From Betaproteobacteria bacterium Ga0077523 (GTDB lineage Bacteria; Pseudomonadota; Gammaproteobacteria; Burkholderiales; Ga0077523), in contig LNDQ01000112.1 in the NCBI GenBank assembly GCA_001464695.1, positions 166,835 to 230,834 of the forward strand: a DNA stretch of 64,000 nt. Reading direction: 5' to 3'. Shown in pieces: positions 27,085 through 35,581 of the stretch (positions are counted from its first letter, which is position 1; each line of letters opens with the position of its first letter). The notes under the pieces are model-generated. The model was not told the DNA's origin. It saw only the letters and a list, made by a program, of their open reading frames with translations, and made no database searches. Made by a program: the position numbers and the translations under genes.

Positions 27085-28317
27085 TCACAAGGCGACTTCC
27101 CTGCATCGAAGAGATCTCATGGCGAGAACCGATTCGAACAATTCAACCTGGGCACGAGATGTAGCGTCCCAACCAAACTGCTCTGCGTATGTCCTCAGAA
27201 CGTTCGGATCCGTTCGTCGGCGCAGCACCTTGTCGATCGCCGCTTCCAATGCGTCGGCGGTACGCGGTTCGAACAGTTCGCCCGCTACGGGCTCGCGGAC
27301 AATCTCGGGTGTACTGGCCAGTCGTGTCGCGACCACCGGCGTGCCACAGGCCATGCTTTCGAGCAGCACGTTGGGCCAACCTTCCCGGCTCGAGGCGAGC
27401 ACGAGGCAGTCCGCGGCGGCATACCATGGCGCCAGTTCTGCATTGACCACTGCCCCGGCAAATCGCACCGACTCGGCGATGCCGCGAGCCTCTGCCTGCG
27501 CTTGAAGTCGCCCGCGCTCCTCGCCATCTCCCACGATCGCAAGGAAAGCGTCGGTACCTTGCTGGCGCAGGCGGGCGATCGCATCGATCACGATGTCATT
27601 GCCCTTGAGTTCCACCAGATGACCCACGGTGAGTAGGATTCGTGCGGCCTCAGGCAATCCGAGCGCACGCCTGGACTCCACTTTGTCGAGGAGCCGGAAA
27701 CGCTGGAGATCCACCCCATTGCGCAGGGCGAGCAGCCGTTCGGCGGGGGCATTCAACCCGGCCAGGACCTGGATCAGGGCTTTACTCACCCCAATCGAGG
27801 CGGCAGCGCGCCGAGCGGTCCACTGGATCAGGCGCCGAGGTACTGCGAACTGCGGTAGCACGTTGAGGTCGGTGCCTCGCGCCGTAACGACGAACGGTTT
27901 GCCGAACCAGCGCGCCAGCAAGCCGGCCGCTACACCGTCAGGGTAGTAGTAGTGCGCGTCGATCAGGTCGAAGTCGAAGCCTTCCCGGATGAGCTTCGCG
28001 ATGGCACGACGAGCACCAAGGGCGAGCGCAAACGGGGCGATGCTCATGCCGACTTTTGGCGGCAGCAGATAACGAGGGTGAGACACCTCAACATCGTGCC
28101 GGCGTTCGAAGGCAGGCGTGGCGGCCATCCGGGCCCAGTCACCAAAGCGCGGGTCGGTCGACGGAAACCACGGTACGGGCGCGACGACGCGCGTCTCCAC
28201 CGCGCCGGTCGCCAACAGATGGCGCAAGCGGGTCTCGACGAAAATCCCATGCAGCGGCCGCGCTGTGCTGGGATACAGCGTGGAGAACAGCAGCGTGCGG
28301 ATGCGTGCGGCGCTCAT
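27085..28317 (-). CDS. Glycosyltransferase family 4 (GT-B)
   Basis: The true start is ATG 28317 (MSAARIRTLLFSTLYPST), overlapping the upstream amidotransferase stop as ATGA. The 410-residue protein has GT-B features: PLHGIFVETRLRHLLATG, FDLIDAHYYYPDGVAAGLLA, LRNGVDLQRF, LLTVGHLVELKGNDIVIDAI and the EX7E-type ASSREGWPNVLLESMACGTPVV. It adds a sugar to the repeat unit. It is part of the XrtA operon that continues to 47.9 kb. Confidence 0.9.
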   Translation of the reverse strand: MSAARIRTLLFSTLYPSTARPLHGIFVETRLRHLLATGAVETRVVAPVPWFPSTDPRFGDWARMAATPAFERRHDVEVSHPRYLLPPKVGMSIAPFALALGARRAIAKLIREGFDFDLIDAHYYYPDGVAAGLLARWFGKPFVVTARGTDLNVLPQFAVPRRLIQWTARRAAASIGVSKALIQVLAGLNAPAERLLALRNGVDLQRFRLLDKVESRRALGLPEAARILLTVGHLVELKGNDIVIDAIARLRQQGTDAFLAIVGDGEERGRLQAQAEARGIAESVRFAGAVVNAELAPWYAAADCLVLASSREGWPNVLLESMACGTPVVATRLASTPEIVREPVAGELFEPRTADALEAAIDKVLRRRTDPNVLRTYAEQFGWDATSRAQVELFESVLAMRSLRCREVAL

Positions 28318-30206
28318 CGATGCAGGTGCGCGAGAAATCCATCGAACATGAGCAGGGTCCAGATGGGCGCACTGTAATCCCGCCGACCCGACTGGTGATG
28401 GTCGACGAGCTCTTCCAGGTAGCGGCGCTCGAACCAGCCGGTACCTTCCAGGCGAGGGCCAAGAAGGGATTCGCGCACGCGATTCGCCAGCGGGCCGCGA
28501 AACCACCGCGCCAGGGGCACGGCAAAGCCCATCTTGGGGCGGTACAGAATCTCGCGCGACAAGTGCGGTTCCATGGCCCGCTTGAAGAGCCACTTGCCCT
28601 GACCCTCGTGCAGCTTGAGCGACGAGGGCAGGGTCGCGAGCCATTCCACCAGGGGGTGGTCCATCAGCGGCTCGCGCACTTCCAGTGCGTGCGCCATGCT
28701 GGCACGGTCGACCTTCGTGTTGATGTCGCCTACAAGATAGGTCTTCAGGTCGAGGTACTGGATCAAGGCCAGCGCATCGTCGGTGCCGGCGGCGCGCGCG
28801 TGGCGGCGGAATACTTCCACCGCGTTGTAGCCCCCGAGTTCACGCTGGAATGACGGCGAGAACAGGCGTTGCCTCATGGGATCGCGCAGGATCGACATGC
28901 TGTGGAAATAAGCTTCCACGCTGTCCCGAGCCAGGGACTCGAAGGTGCTCTTGGCGCGGAACACTCGCGGAGCCCAGTCCGCCTTTGGATAGAGGCAACC
29001 CAAGGTCCCGAATATCGAGCGCCGCAGGCCGAGGGGCAGCAAGGCGCGCACCTTTTCTTCGTTCGCATGCAGGCGATAGCGTCGGTACCCACCGAAGCTC
29101 TCATCACCGCCATCCCCCGACAGGGCTACCGTCACGTGACGGCGCGCCAGTTCGCAAACGCGGTAGGTCGGCAGGGAGGAACTGTCGGCGTAAGGTTCGT
29201 CGTAGGTGGCGACCAACCGGTCGATGAGGTCGAAGTCGTCGCTCTCGACCCGATCGACGTGATGCTCGGTGCGATACCGCTCCGCCACCTCGCGCGCGTA
29301 GGCTGATTCGTCGAAGGCCGGGTCAGCGAACGCGATCGAGCACGTCGTGACGGGCGCTGTCGACTCCATGGACATCGCCGCGACCACGGCCGACGAATCG
29401 ACGCCGCCGGAAAGGAATGCGCCCAGAGGCACCTCTGAAATCATGCGCAGCCGCACCGATTCGCGCAGGCGGCGCAGCAGTTCCTCCGACGCTTCCTCGT
29501 GCGATACGCGCGCGTCGAGACTGAAGCGGACGTCCCAGTAGGCGCGCGACTCGCCGAGCGCCTGGCCACGGCGCACCGACAGCACATGCGCTGGGGGCAG
29601 CTTGCGGCAGCTCTTGAAGATGGTGCGCGGTTCGGGCACGTAGCCCAGCGCGAAGTACTCTTCGATGGCGAGTGGATCGAGGTCGCGCCGCGGCAGTCCC
29701 GTGGACAGTAGCGACTTCAGTTCCGACCCGAACAGCAGCAAGCCATCCTGCGTTTCTGCATAGAAGAACGGCTTCACGCCCAGACGGTCGCGTGCGAGAA
29801 ACAGGGTTTCGCGATTCCGGTCCCACAGGGCAAAGGCAAACATGCCGCGGAACCGATCCACACAGGCCTCGCCCCAGGCTTCCCACGCGTGCACGATGAC
29901 TTCCGTGTCGCTGCGGGTGCGGAACGTGTGGCCCAGCGCGGTCAGTTCCGGGATCAGCTCCTGGAAGTTGTAGATCTCGCCGTTGAAGACCACGACGACG
30001 GAGTGGTCCTCGTTGAACAGCGGTTGCTGCCCGCTTGCCACGTCGATGATGGCAAGGCGCCGGTGTCCGAGTCCGACGCCGGGTTCCAGGTGCAGGCCAC
30101 CGCCATCCGGGCCGCGGTGATGCTGACTTTCGTTCATGCGGTCGAGCAGCGAGCGATCGATGTCTCTCGTGCCGCGTAGATCGAAGATGCCGACGATGCC
30201 GCACAT
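28314..30206 (-). CDS. XrtA/PEP-CTERM system amidotransferase (asparagine synthase family, first copy)
   Basis: Start at ATG 30206 gives MCGIVGIFDLRG, which exposes the catalytic Cys2 of class II glutaminases; the ORF-track start hides it. The 630-residue protein has RGPDGGG and VVFNGEIYNFQEL in the glutaminase domain, GRDRLGVKPFFY-like linker and GAFLSGGVDSSAVVAAM (ATP pyrophosphatase). It transfers ammonia from glutamine to a carboxylate, probably a uronic acid of the glycan rather than aspartate. It is one of three asparagine-synthase-like genes here. Confidence 0.92.
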   Translation of the reverse strand: MCGIVGIFDLRGTRDIDRSLLDRMNESQHHRGPDGGGLHLEPGVGLGHRRLAIIDVASGQQPLFNEDHSVVVVFNGEIYNFQELIPELTALGHTFRTRSDTEVIVHAWEAWGEACVDRFRGMFAFALWDRNRETLFLARDRLGVKPFFYAETQDGLLLFGSELKSLLSTGLPRRDLDPLAIEEYFALGYVPEPRTIFKSCRKLPPAHVLSVRRGQALGESRAYWDVRFSLDARVSHEEASEELLRRLRESVRLRMISEVPLGAFLSGGVDSSAVVAAMSMESTAPVTTCSIAFADPAFDESAYAREVAERYRTEHHVDRVESDDFDLIDRLVATYDEPYADSSSLPTYRVCELARRHVTVALSGDGGDESFGGYRRYRLHANEEKVRALLPLGLRRSIFGTLGCLYPKADWAPRVFRAKSTFESLARDSVEAYFHSMSILRDPMRQRLFSPSFQRELGGYNAVEVFRRHARAAGTDDALALIQYLDLKTYLVGDINTKVDRASMAHALEVREPLMDHPLVEWLATLPSSLKLHEGQGKWLFKRAMEPHLSREILYRPKMGFAVPLARWFRGPLANRVRESLLGPRLEGTGWFERRYLEELVDHHQSGRRDYSAPIWTLLMFDGFLAHLHR

Positions 30207-30219
30207 GATGCTTGGGTTC

Positions 30220-31449
30220 CTAGCGAATGCTGCGAACGGAATGGTGGTGCCAGGTCGTGGCCGATACGCCGTAGCCACGGGCGGCGAGTTGGCTTTCGTA
30301 GAGCTGTGAGTAGGCGTCCACCATCACTGGCAGGCTGAAGCGGGCCAGGGCTTCCTTGCGGGCGTTGCGCGCCTGCTCCCGTCGCACGTCGGGCTGTCGA
30401 AGGTAGTCGACGATGGAATGCGCCAGTGCGCCGCTATCGGCGCGGGGCACGAGCGTCCCCGTGTGCCCGTCGGTCACCAGTTCCGGATTGCCACCGACCT
30501 CGGTCGCGAGCACGGGGATCCCGGAGGCCATCGCCTCGAGTATCGTGTTCGAGATGCCTTCGGACAGCGACGGCAGCACGAACAGGTCGAGGCTGCGCAG
30601 GACTTCCGGCACATTGTTCAGAGCGCCGGGCAGCCAAGCCTGTTGGCTCAGCCCGTGGCTCTCGAGGGTCCGCAGCGCCTCGGCCCGCAACGGACCTTCG
30701 CCGACCATGACGAGCCGCAGCCGTTGCGCTATCTCAGGCGCCATCTCGGTTGCCGTGATGAACGCGCGTACGAGGTTCAGGGGGTCCTTGACGGGGTCCA
30801 TCCTTCCGACGGTCCCGACGACGAGATCATCCTCGCCGGCAAAGCCGAGAGGGGTCACCCGTTCGGGCTTTGCGTCCACCGGGTGGAAGCGCTCCGTGTC
30901 GACCCCGTTACAGATATGCGTGACACGCCTGCCCGGAATGCCGATGCGCTCGATGAGGTAGCGCTCGAGATCGTGCGACACGGCCACGTAGTGATGAACC
31001 GCGGGCCGCAAGGCGCGGCGCACCGCCAGGTACTTCCAGTTGTTGCCATCGGGGTCGTCGGCGTTGCGCCCGTGTTCGCTATGGATGCGAACCGGTACGG
31101 CGGCCAGCGCTGCGGCGGGCTGATGCTCCAGGGCAGCGATGTTGCGCGTGTGTACGACCGCAGGCCGTAGCTGTCGCAACAGGCGCAGCATGCGCGCGTG
31201 GGTGACCGGGCTGTTGCCGGGAGGCTTGCGCAAGGCGTGCAGTTCGACATCCGGACGGGTGATGCGCTTGCTGAAGTCCGTGTAGTCGGTCAGGCAGATC
31301 ACGGCATGCCGAAAGCGGTCTTCCGGCATGCGGTTCAGCAGGTTGACCAGGCCGTTCTCCAATCCGCCCCAGTCGAGGCGGAAGATGACGTGCGCGATCA
31401 GCGGCCGCGGATCGTGGCCGGCAGGGCGGTGCTGGCCGAAGGCCGACAT
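30220..31449 (-). CDS. TIGR03088-type PEP-CTERM/XrtA system glycosyltransferase
   Basis: Start at ATG 31449 overlaps the exosortase stop (TGATG). The 409-residue GT-B enzyme has IAHVIFRLDWGGLENGLVNLLNRMP, HTRNIAALEHQPAAALA, ICNGVDTERFHPVD, VGRMDPVKDPLNLVRAFI and LPSLSEGISNTILEAMASGIPVLA. These match the glycosyltransferase that commonly follows exosortase A. It builds the exopolysaccharide repeat. It is cotranscribed with xrtA. Confidence 0.9.
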   Translation of the reverse strand: MSAFGQHRPAGHDPRPLIAHVIFRLDWGGLENGLVNLLNRMPEDRFRHAVICLTDYTDFSKRITRPDVELHALRKPPGNSPVTHARMLRLLRQLRPAVVHTRNIAALEHQPAAALAAVPVRIHSEHGRNADDPDGNNWKYLAVRRALRPAVHHYVAVSHDLERYLIERIGIPGRRVTHICNGVDTERFHPVDAKPERVTPLGFAGEDDLVVGTVGRMDPVKDPLNLVRAFITATEMAPEIAQRLRLVMVGEGPLRAEALRTLESHGLSQQAWLPGALNNVPEVLRSLDLFVLPSLSEGISNTILEAMASGIPVLATEVGGNPELVTDGHTGTLVPRADSGALAHSIVDYLRQPDVRREQARNARKEALARFSLPVMVDAYSQLYESQLAARGYGVSATTWHHHSVRSIR

Positions 31450-33032
31450 CAGCGCGCCACCGGGTCCGCGACCCCCACGGTGCCGAGCGTGGGGCGCAGT
31501 TGCTGGGCGATGTCCTGCAGGCGAGCTCGAGCCGCGGCCACGTCTTCGCCGTCGATCGGGGTGATCAGGGCGACACCGGTGCTGTCGGTACCCCGACCCG
31601 ACAAGCGGGCGCGCATCAGCGCGATCTTGGCATCGACGAACCCGCTCGCTTCCATGCCGCCGATCAGCGACCACTGCCAGGAAAGCACGTGTACACCGCG
31701 CGCACCGATCTCGCGCTCGACCACCTGGAAGTCTGGCGCAATGGCGCCGATCACCCTATCGCGTCGCACCAGAACGCGCCATTCGGAATCGAAGTCCACC
31801 ATGGTGGAGCCGTCGAAGGTGGTGAGCTTCGTCCCGCCGGAATCCGAGGCGTACCGCGCAACGTGGACGTCCACTGTGCCTTGGTCTCGACGATACTGAG
31901 CGGATGCTCGTGCCGTCGGATTCTCGAAAGGCGGGCGCCATGAGAGCTGCGGGTCACCTGTGTGCGTCCACATGCCGAGTGCGGGTGCCAGTTCGACCTG
32001 GTAGGTGCCACGCGATGCTGCGTCAGCAGCGTCGATCGCAAACGCTGCCAGCGGCGCCACGGCCGAAAGTGTGGCCGTCGCAGCTGCAGCCAACCATACC
32101 GGGCGCATGGTGGCGTGGGCTCGCGTAGCGGACGACACCGGCCCGGCGATCTCCGGACGGCCGTCGCTCATGAACCGCACACCGAAGTAGAACAGGGCCG
32201 TCATTACGATCCCGAAGAACACCCATCCGTAAATCAGGTGGTCCACACCCACCGCGATCGTGTTGTTGCTGTAGTGTCCCAGCAGGACAATCATGTAGGC
32301 ACGCAGCCAATTGGCCACGATGGGCACGATCACGGCCAGCACGACGAACACCCAGCGCCGCCGGTTCGACCGGAAATTGAGGTAGGCAAACAGGCTGCCT
32401 GCAAACAGGGAGACGATCAGGTATCGCACCCCGCTGCACTCCTGAACCACCGACCATTCGCCGGAAGGAATCACGAAATTGTTGCCCTCGCGGAACACCG
32501 GAACGCCGGTCATGCGCAGTGCGGTGACCGTGAAATCGGCGGTGAGGTCGATCAGTTGCGGAATGAACACCTCGCCGAAGGGCCACGCGAACAGCAGGAA
32601 GGCCAGCGGGAACGCAGCGCGGCGCGCGAAATCCCGGCCGAGAACGGTGATCAGTGTCACAGGCACTGCGGCGACCAGCGCGAGGTCGCGGAAGCTCTTG
32701 ATGTTCGACGCGTACCCGAGGAACCAGAGCATGCCGAGGAGAGCAAGCAGCGCCAATCCGGGCCACCACGGCCGCCAATCCACCCCGGCGAACTTGGCCC
32801 GTTCCCGCCAGAGCAGCCACGCGCTCACCGGCACCACGAGAAATCCATGGTTGTACGAAACCGAATTGTTCCAGGTGTCGATGACCCCCAGCGCAGTCGG
32901 CCAGTGCACCAGCAGCAGGGCCAGGACCGCGATCACGGCCACCAGCCAGAGTTGGCGCGCGGACCCCGAGCCGATGCGGGGCGAGGCGTTGGGGGTGAGT
33001 TCGGGCGGATTCATGCGCGAGTGATCCGGCAT
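31449..33032 (-). CDS. xrtA: Exosortase A fused to EpsI-like domain
   Basis: The 527-residue inner-membrane protein has about eight hydrophobic spans in its first 290 residues. The transpeptidase-like catalytic triad is visible: Cys in VVQECSGVRYLIV (about residue 199), Arg in NWLRAYMIVLLGHY (about 244) and His in VDHLIYGWVFF (about 265). Residues after about 310 form the soluble EpsI-type domain (WRPPFENPTARASAQY, MVDFDSEWRVL), fused as in other XrtA proteins. It cleaves PEP-CTERM tails and probably transfers the protein to an acceptor. The start could be the ATG at 33014; the one used lies 6 bp after the dehydrogenase stop. Confidence 0.95.
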   Translation of the reverse strand: MPDHSRMNPPELTPNASPRIGSGSARQLWLVAVIAVLALLLVHWPTALGVIDTWNNSVSYNHGFLVVPVSAWLLWRERAKFAGVDWRPWWPGLALLALLGMLWFLGYASNIKSFRDLALVAAVPVTLITVLGRDFARRAAFPLAFLLFAWPFGEVFIPQLIDLTADFTVTALRMTGVPVFREGNNFVIPSGEWSVVQECSGVRYLIVSLFAGSLFAYLNFRSNRRRWVFVVLAVIVPIVANWLRAYMIVLLGHYSNNTIAVGVDHLIYGWVFFGIVMTALFYFGVRFMSDGRPEIAGPVSSATRAHATMRPVWLAAAATATLSAVAPLAAFAIDAADAASRGTYQVELAPALGMWTHTGDPQLSWRPPFENPTARASAQYRRDQGTVDVHVARYASDSGGTKLTTFDGSTMVDFDSEWRVLVRRDRVIGAIAPDFQVVEREIGARGVHVLSWQWSLIGGMEASGFVDAKIALMRARLSGRGTDSTGVALITPIDGEDVAAARARLQDIAQQLRPTLGTVGVADPVAR

Positions 33033-33038
33033 TCGCCG

Positions 33039-34355
33039 TTACCAGCAAAGACCTTCGTACTGGCCGGGAATCGAGCCACGTTCCGGCAGGCTTGCGAGGT
33101 CGAGCACCTTCTGATGCGGCTTGAGGTGCTGCCGCAGGGCCTCCACCACGCGCCGGTCCTGCATCCCGACGATGACGATCTCGGCGTGGCCGATCACCTC
33201 GGCCACGTCCGGTCGCAGCAACTGGCCGATGTGGGGCAGGTGCTGTTCGATGAAGCGGCGGTTTGCACCCAGCAGGCTCGACAGGTGCACCTCCGGGTCG
33301 TAGACGAGCAGGTTGAGGCCCTTGCCGATCAGGTGCTCGGCCATGGTCACCAGCGGGCTCTCGCGCAGATCGTCGGTGCCTGGCTTGAACGACAGCCCCA
33401 GCATGCCGACGCGTCGCGCGCCCGAGCCCAGAACCTTGGACAGGGCAAGATCGATGTGCGCGCGATTGGACTGCAGGATGCTGCCCAGCATCGGCAGTTC
33501 CACGTCACGGGTCTTGGCGAGATACATTGTTGCCCGCAGGTCCTTCGGCAGGCACGAGCCGCCGAACGCGAAGCCCGGCTTGAGGTAGGCGCGCGAGATG
33601 TTGAGCTGCGTGTCCTGGCAGACGAGATCCATCACCGCGAACGGGTCCACGCCGAGCGCTTCACACAGCCGTGCCGTCTCGTTGGCGAAGGTGATCTTCA
33701 GCGCGTGGAAGTTGTTGCAGCAGTACTTCACGGTCTCCGCGGCACGAATGGTGGTCACGCGAAACTCGCAGGGCAGATGTCCGAACAGGGCGCGCAGCGC
33801 GGCGACCGCGGGCTCACCGCGTGAACCGACGATGGTGAACGGCGGCTTGTCGTAGTCGCGGATGGAGCTGCCTTCGCGCAGGAACTCGGGTTGGAAGCAG
33901 ACGTGAAAGTCGACGCCTTCCTTCTTGCCCGATTCACGTTCGAGCAACGGCAGCAGCATTTCCTCGACCGTTCCAGGGACCACCGTGGAGCGGAACACGA
34001 AGACGTGACCATTCGGTTTGGTGCGCAGCGCCGCCCCCATCTCCTGGGCGACGCGCAGCAACGCGCCTTGATCCTGGCTGCCGTTCGGGGCAGACGGTGT
34101 GCCTACGCAGATGAGCGACACGCCGGTGGCACCCAGTGCCTCGGCGACGTTCTGCGATACGGTGACCTTGCCGCTCGCCACCACCGCCGCCATGAGATCG
34201 ACCATTCCCTCTTCCACCACCGGGGTCTTGCCGGCGGCGATGAGGTCCAGCTTGGCCCGGTCGATGTCCACCCCGACCACTTGATGGCCGTCTCGAGCCA
34301 GGCAGGCGAGCGATACGGCGCCTACGTAGCCGAGACCGAAGATGCTGATGTTCAA
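33039..34355 (-). CDS. Nucleotide-sugar dehydrogenase (UDP-glucose/GDP-mannose dehydrogenase family)
   Basis: The best start is a TTG at 34355 (reads NISIFGLGYVGAVS), overlapping the previous stop as TTGA; the ORF-track start is far upstream in another gene. The 438-residue protein has the NAD-binding GLGYVG, CVGTPSAPNG, CFQPEFLREGSS, a KYCCNNFHALKITFANE helix and the catalytic FGGSCLPKDLRA with its Cys. It resembles GDP-mannose dehydrogenase (AlgD) most at its N-terminus. It makes a sugar acid, a natural acceptor for the amidotransferases nearby. Exact donor not decidable. Confidence 0.9.
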   Translation of the reverse strand: MNISIFGLGYVGAVSLACLARDGHQVVGVDIDRAKLDLIAAGKTPVVEEGMVDLMAAVVASGKVTVSQNVAEALGATGVSLICVGTPSAPNGSQDQGALLRVAQEMGAALRTKPNGHVFVFRSTVVPGTVEEMLLPLLERESGKKEGVDFHVCFQPEFLREGSSIRDYDKPPFTIVGSRGEPAVAALRALFGHLPCEFRVTTIRAAETVKYCCNNFHALKITFANETARLCEALGVDPFAVMDLVCQDTQLNISRAYLKPGFAFGGSCLPKDLRATMYLAKTRDVELPMLGSILQSNRAHIDLALSKVLGSGARRVGMLGLSFKPGTDDLRESPLVTMAEHLIGKGLNLLVYDPEVHLSSLLGANRRFIEQHLPHIGQLLRPDVAEVIGHAEIVIVGMQDRRVVEALRQHLKPHQKVLDLASLPERGSIPGQYEGLCW

Positions 34356-35581
34356 GTTTGCAATGCCCCTGCGTTGGAATTGTCGGTAGTGGCGCGAGAT
34401 GAACCCATGCAGCGTTCGATGATGCGGTCGAGCCGGCGCATGGACTGGTCCCAGGCGTGATGCGAGAGAATGCGTTCGCGACCTGCCGTGGCGAGCCGGC
34501 GCCGCTCGTCCCGGTCGTCCATGAGCCGTGAGATAGCGCGAACGTAGTCGTCGGACGTGTCGCAGACCAGGAAATGATGCTGATCCTGTGCATCCACGCC
34601 GCCGGCCGCGACGCGGCTGGTGACCACCGGCACGCCCATGGCCATGCCTTCGAGAATCTTGTTCTGGGTGCCGCGCGCGATGTTGAGCGGCGCGATCATG
34701 CAGGCCGATCGTTGCACGTACGGCCGCACATCCGGTACCGACCCGGTCACGGTGACCCCCGGCAACTCGCCCAGCTTGCGTACCGCGGGCGACGGATCGG
34801 CGCCGACGATGAGGAGCTTGGTGCCCGGGCGGTGCGCCTGCAGCAGCGGCAACGTGGTGCGGCAGAAGTCGAACATGCACTCCTGGTTCGGGTAGTAGTC
34901 CATGCGTCCGACGAAGCAGATCGTGTCGGCGTCATAGGGCGCATCGGACGGGGCGAAGTACTGGTGATCGACGCCGTTCGGAAACCAGTCCGACGCCACG
35001 CCGGTACCGTAGCTCTCCAGCGTCTCCCACTCGGCCCGTGTGGTGGCCGTGCACAGATCGAACTTGCGCGCGAGGCGCTTCTCGGCACGCTCCATCTTCC
35101 AGCCTTCCAGCCGGTAACCGAGCGACAGCGGAAACGGTTTGGCATCGGCGTACTCGAACCACTTCTGCGAATCCATGTCGCCGAAGTCGAGGATCTTGGG
35201 TATGTCGCGTACGTCCTCGACGTACTGGGCCACCGAAGAGCAATGCACGAAGATGAGGTCGAAGCGCTCGGCCGCGAGCAGGCCGCGCACGCGTGCCGCC
35301 AGATCCGGCGAATAGAAGAACCCCATGGACGAAGGTTCGAGCGACGGCAGCCGTACCACCATGCGCAGCGCCTGGACGTCGTTGCGCACCTGGCCGATCT
35401 CGAAGCGCTTGCAGTAGGGCGCGATGCCCTGCGCATCGGCCGCTTCGGCAGCCGAGCGGGCGAGGGAAGCCACGGTCACCTCATGCTGGGCGTTCAGGTG
35501 CCGGATCATGTTGAACGGGCGAATCTTGCCGCCGCGCTTGGGCGGGTAGGGAAAGCGGTGGCAGACGTAGAGGATCTTCAT
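34352..35581 (-). CDS. TIGR03087-type PEP-CTERM/XrtA system glycosyltransferase
   Basis: Start at ATG 35581 overlaps the amidotransferase stop as ATGA. The 409-residue protein begins MKILYVCHRFPYPPKRGGKIRPFNMIRHL and has HCSSVAQYVEDVRDIPKILDFGDMDSQKW, WFPNGVDHQYF, ICFVGRMDYYPNQECM and IAPLNIARGTQNKILEGMAMGVPVV. These are hallmarks of this exosortase-specific GT4 family. It forms part of a chain of overlapping genes. Confidence 0.92.
   Translation of the reverse strand: MKILYVCHRFPYPPKRGGKIRPFNMIRHLNAQHEVTVASLARSAAEAADAQGIAPYCKRFEIGQVRNDVQALRMVVRLPSLEPSSMGFFYSPDLAARVRGLLAAERFDLIFVHCSSVAQYVEDVRDIPKILDFGDMDSQKWFEYADAKPFPLSLGYRLEGWKMERAEKRLARKFDLCTATTRAEWETLESYGTGVASDWFPNGVDHQYFAPSDAPYDADTICFVGRMDYYPNQECMFDFCRTTLPLLQAHRPGTKLLIVGADPSPAVRKLGELPGVTVTGSVPDVRPYVQRSACMIAPLNIARGTQNKILEGMAMGVPVVTSRVAAGGVDAQDQHHFLVCDTSDDYVRAISRLMDDRDERRRLATAGRERILSHHAWDQSMRRLDRIIERCMGSSRATTDNSNAGALQT

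Noticed and set aside
31962-33824. 620-residue plus-strand ORF
   Set aside because: Antisense to exosortase A and the dehydrogenase, with no recognisable domain.
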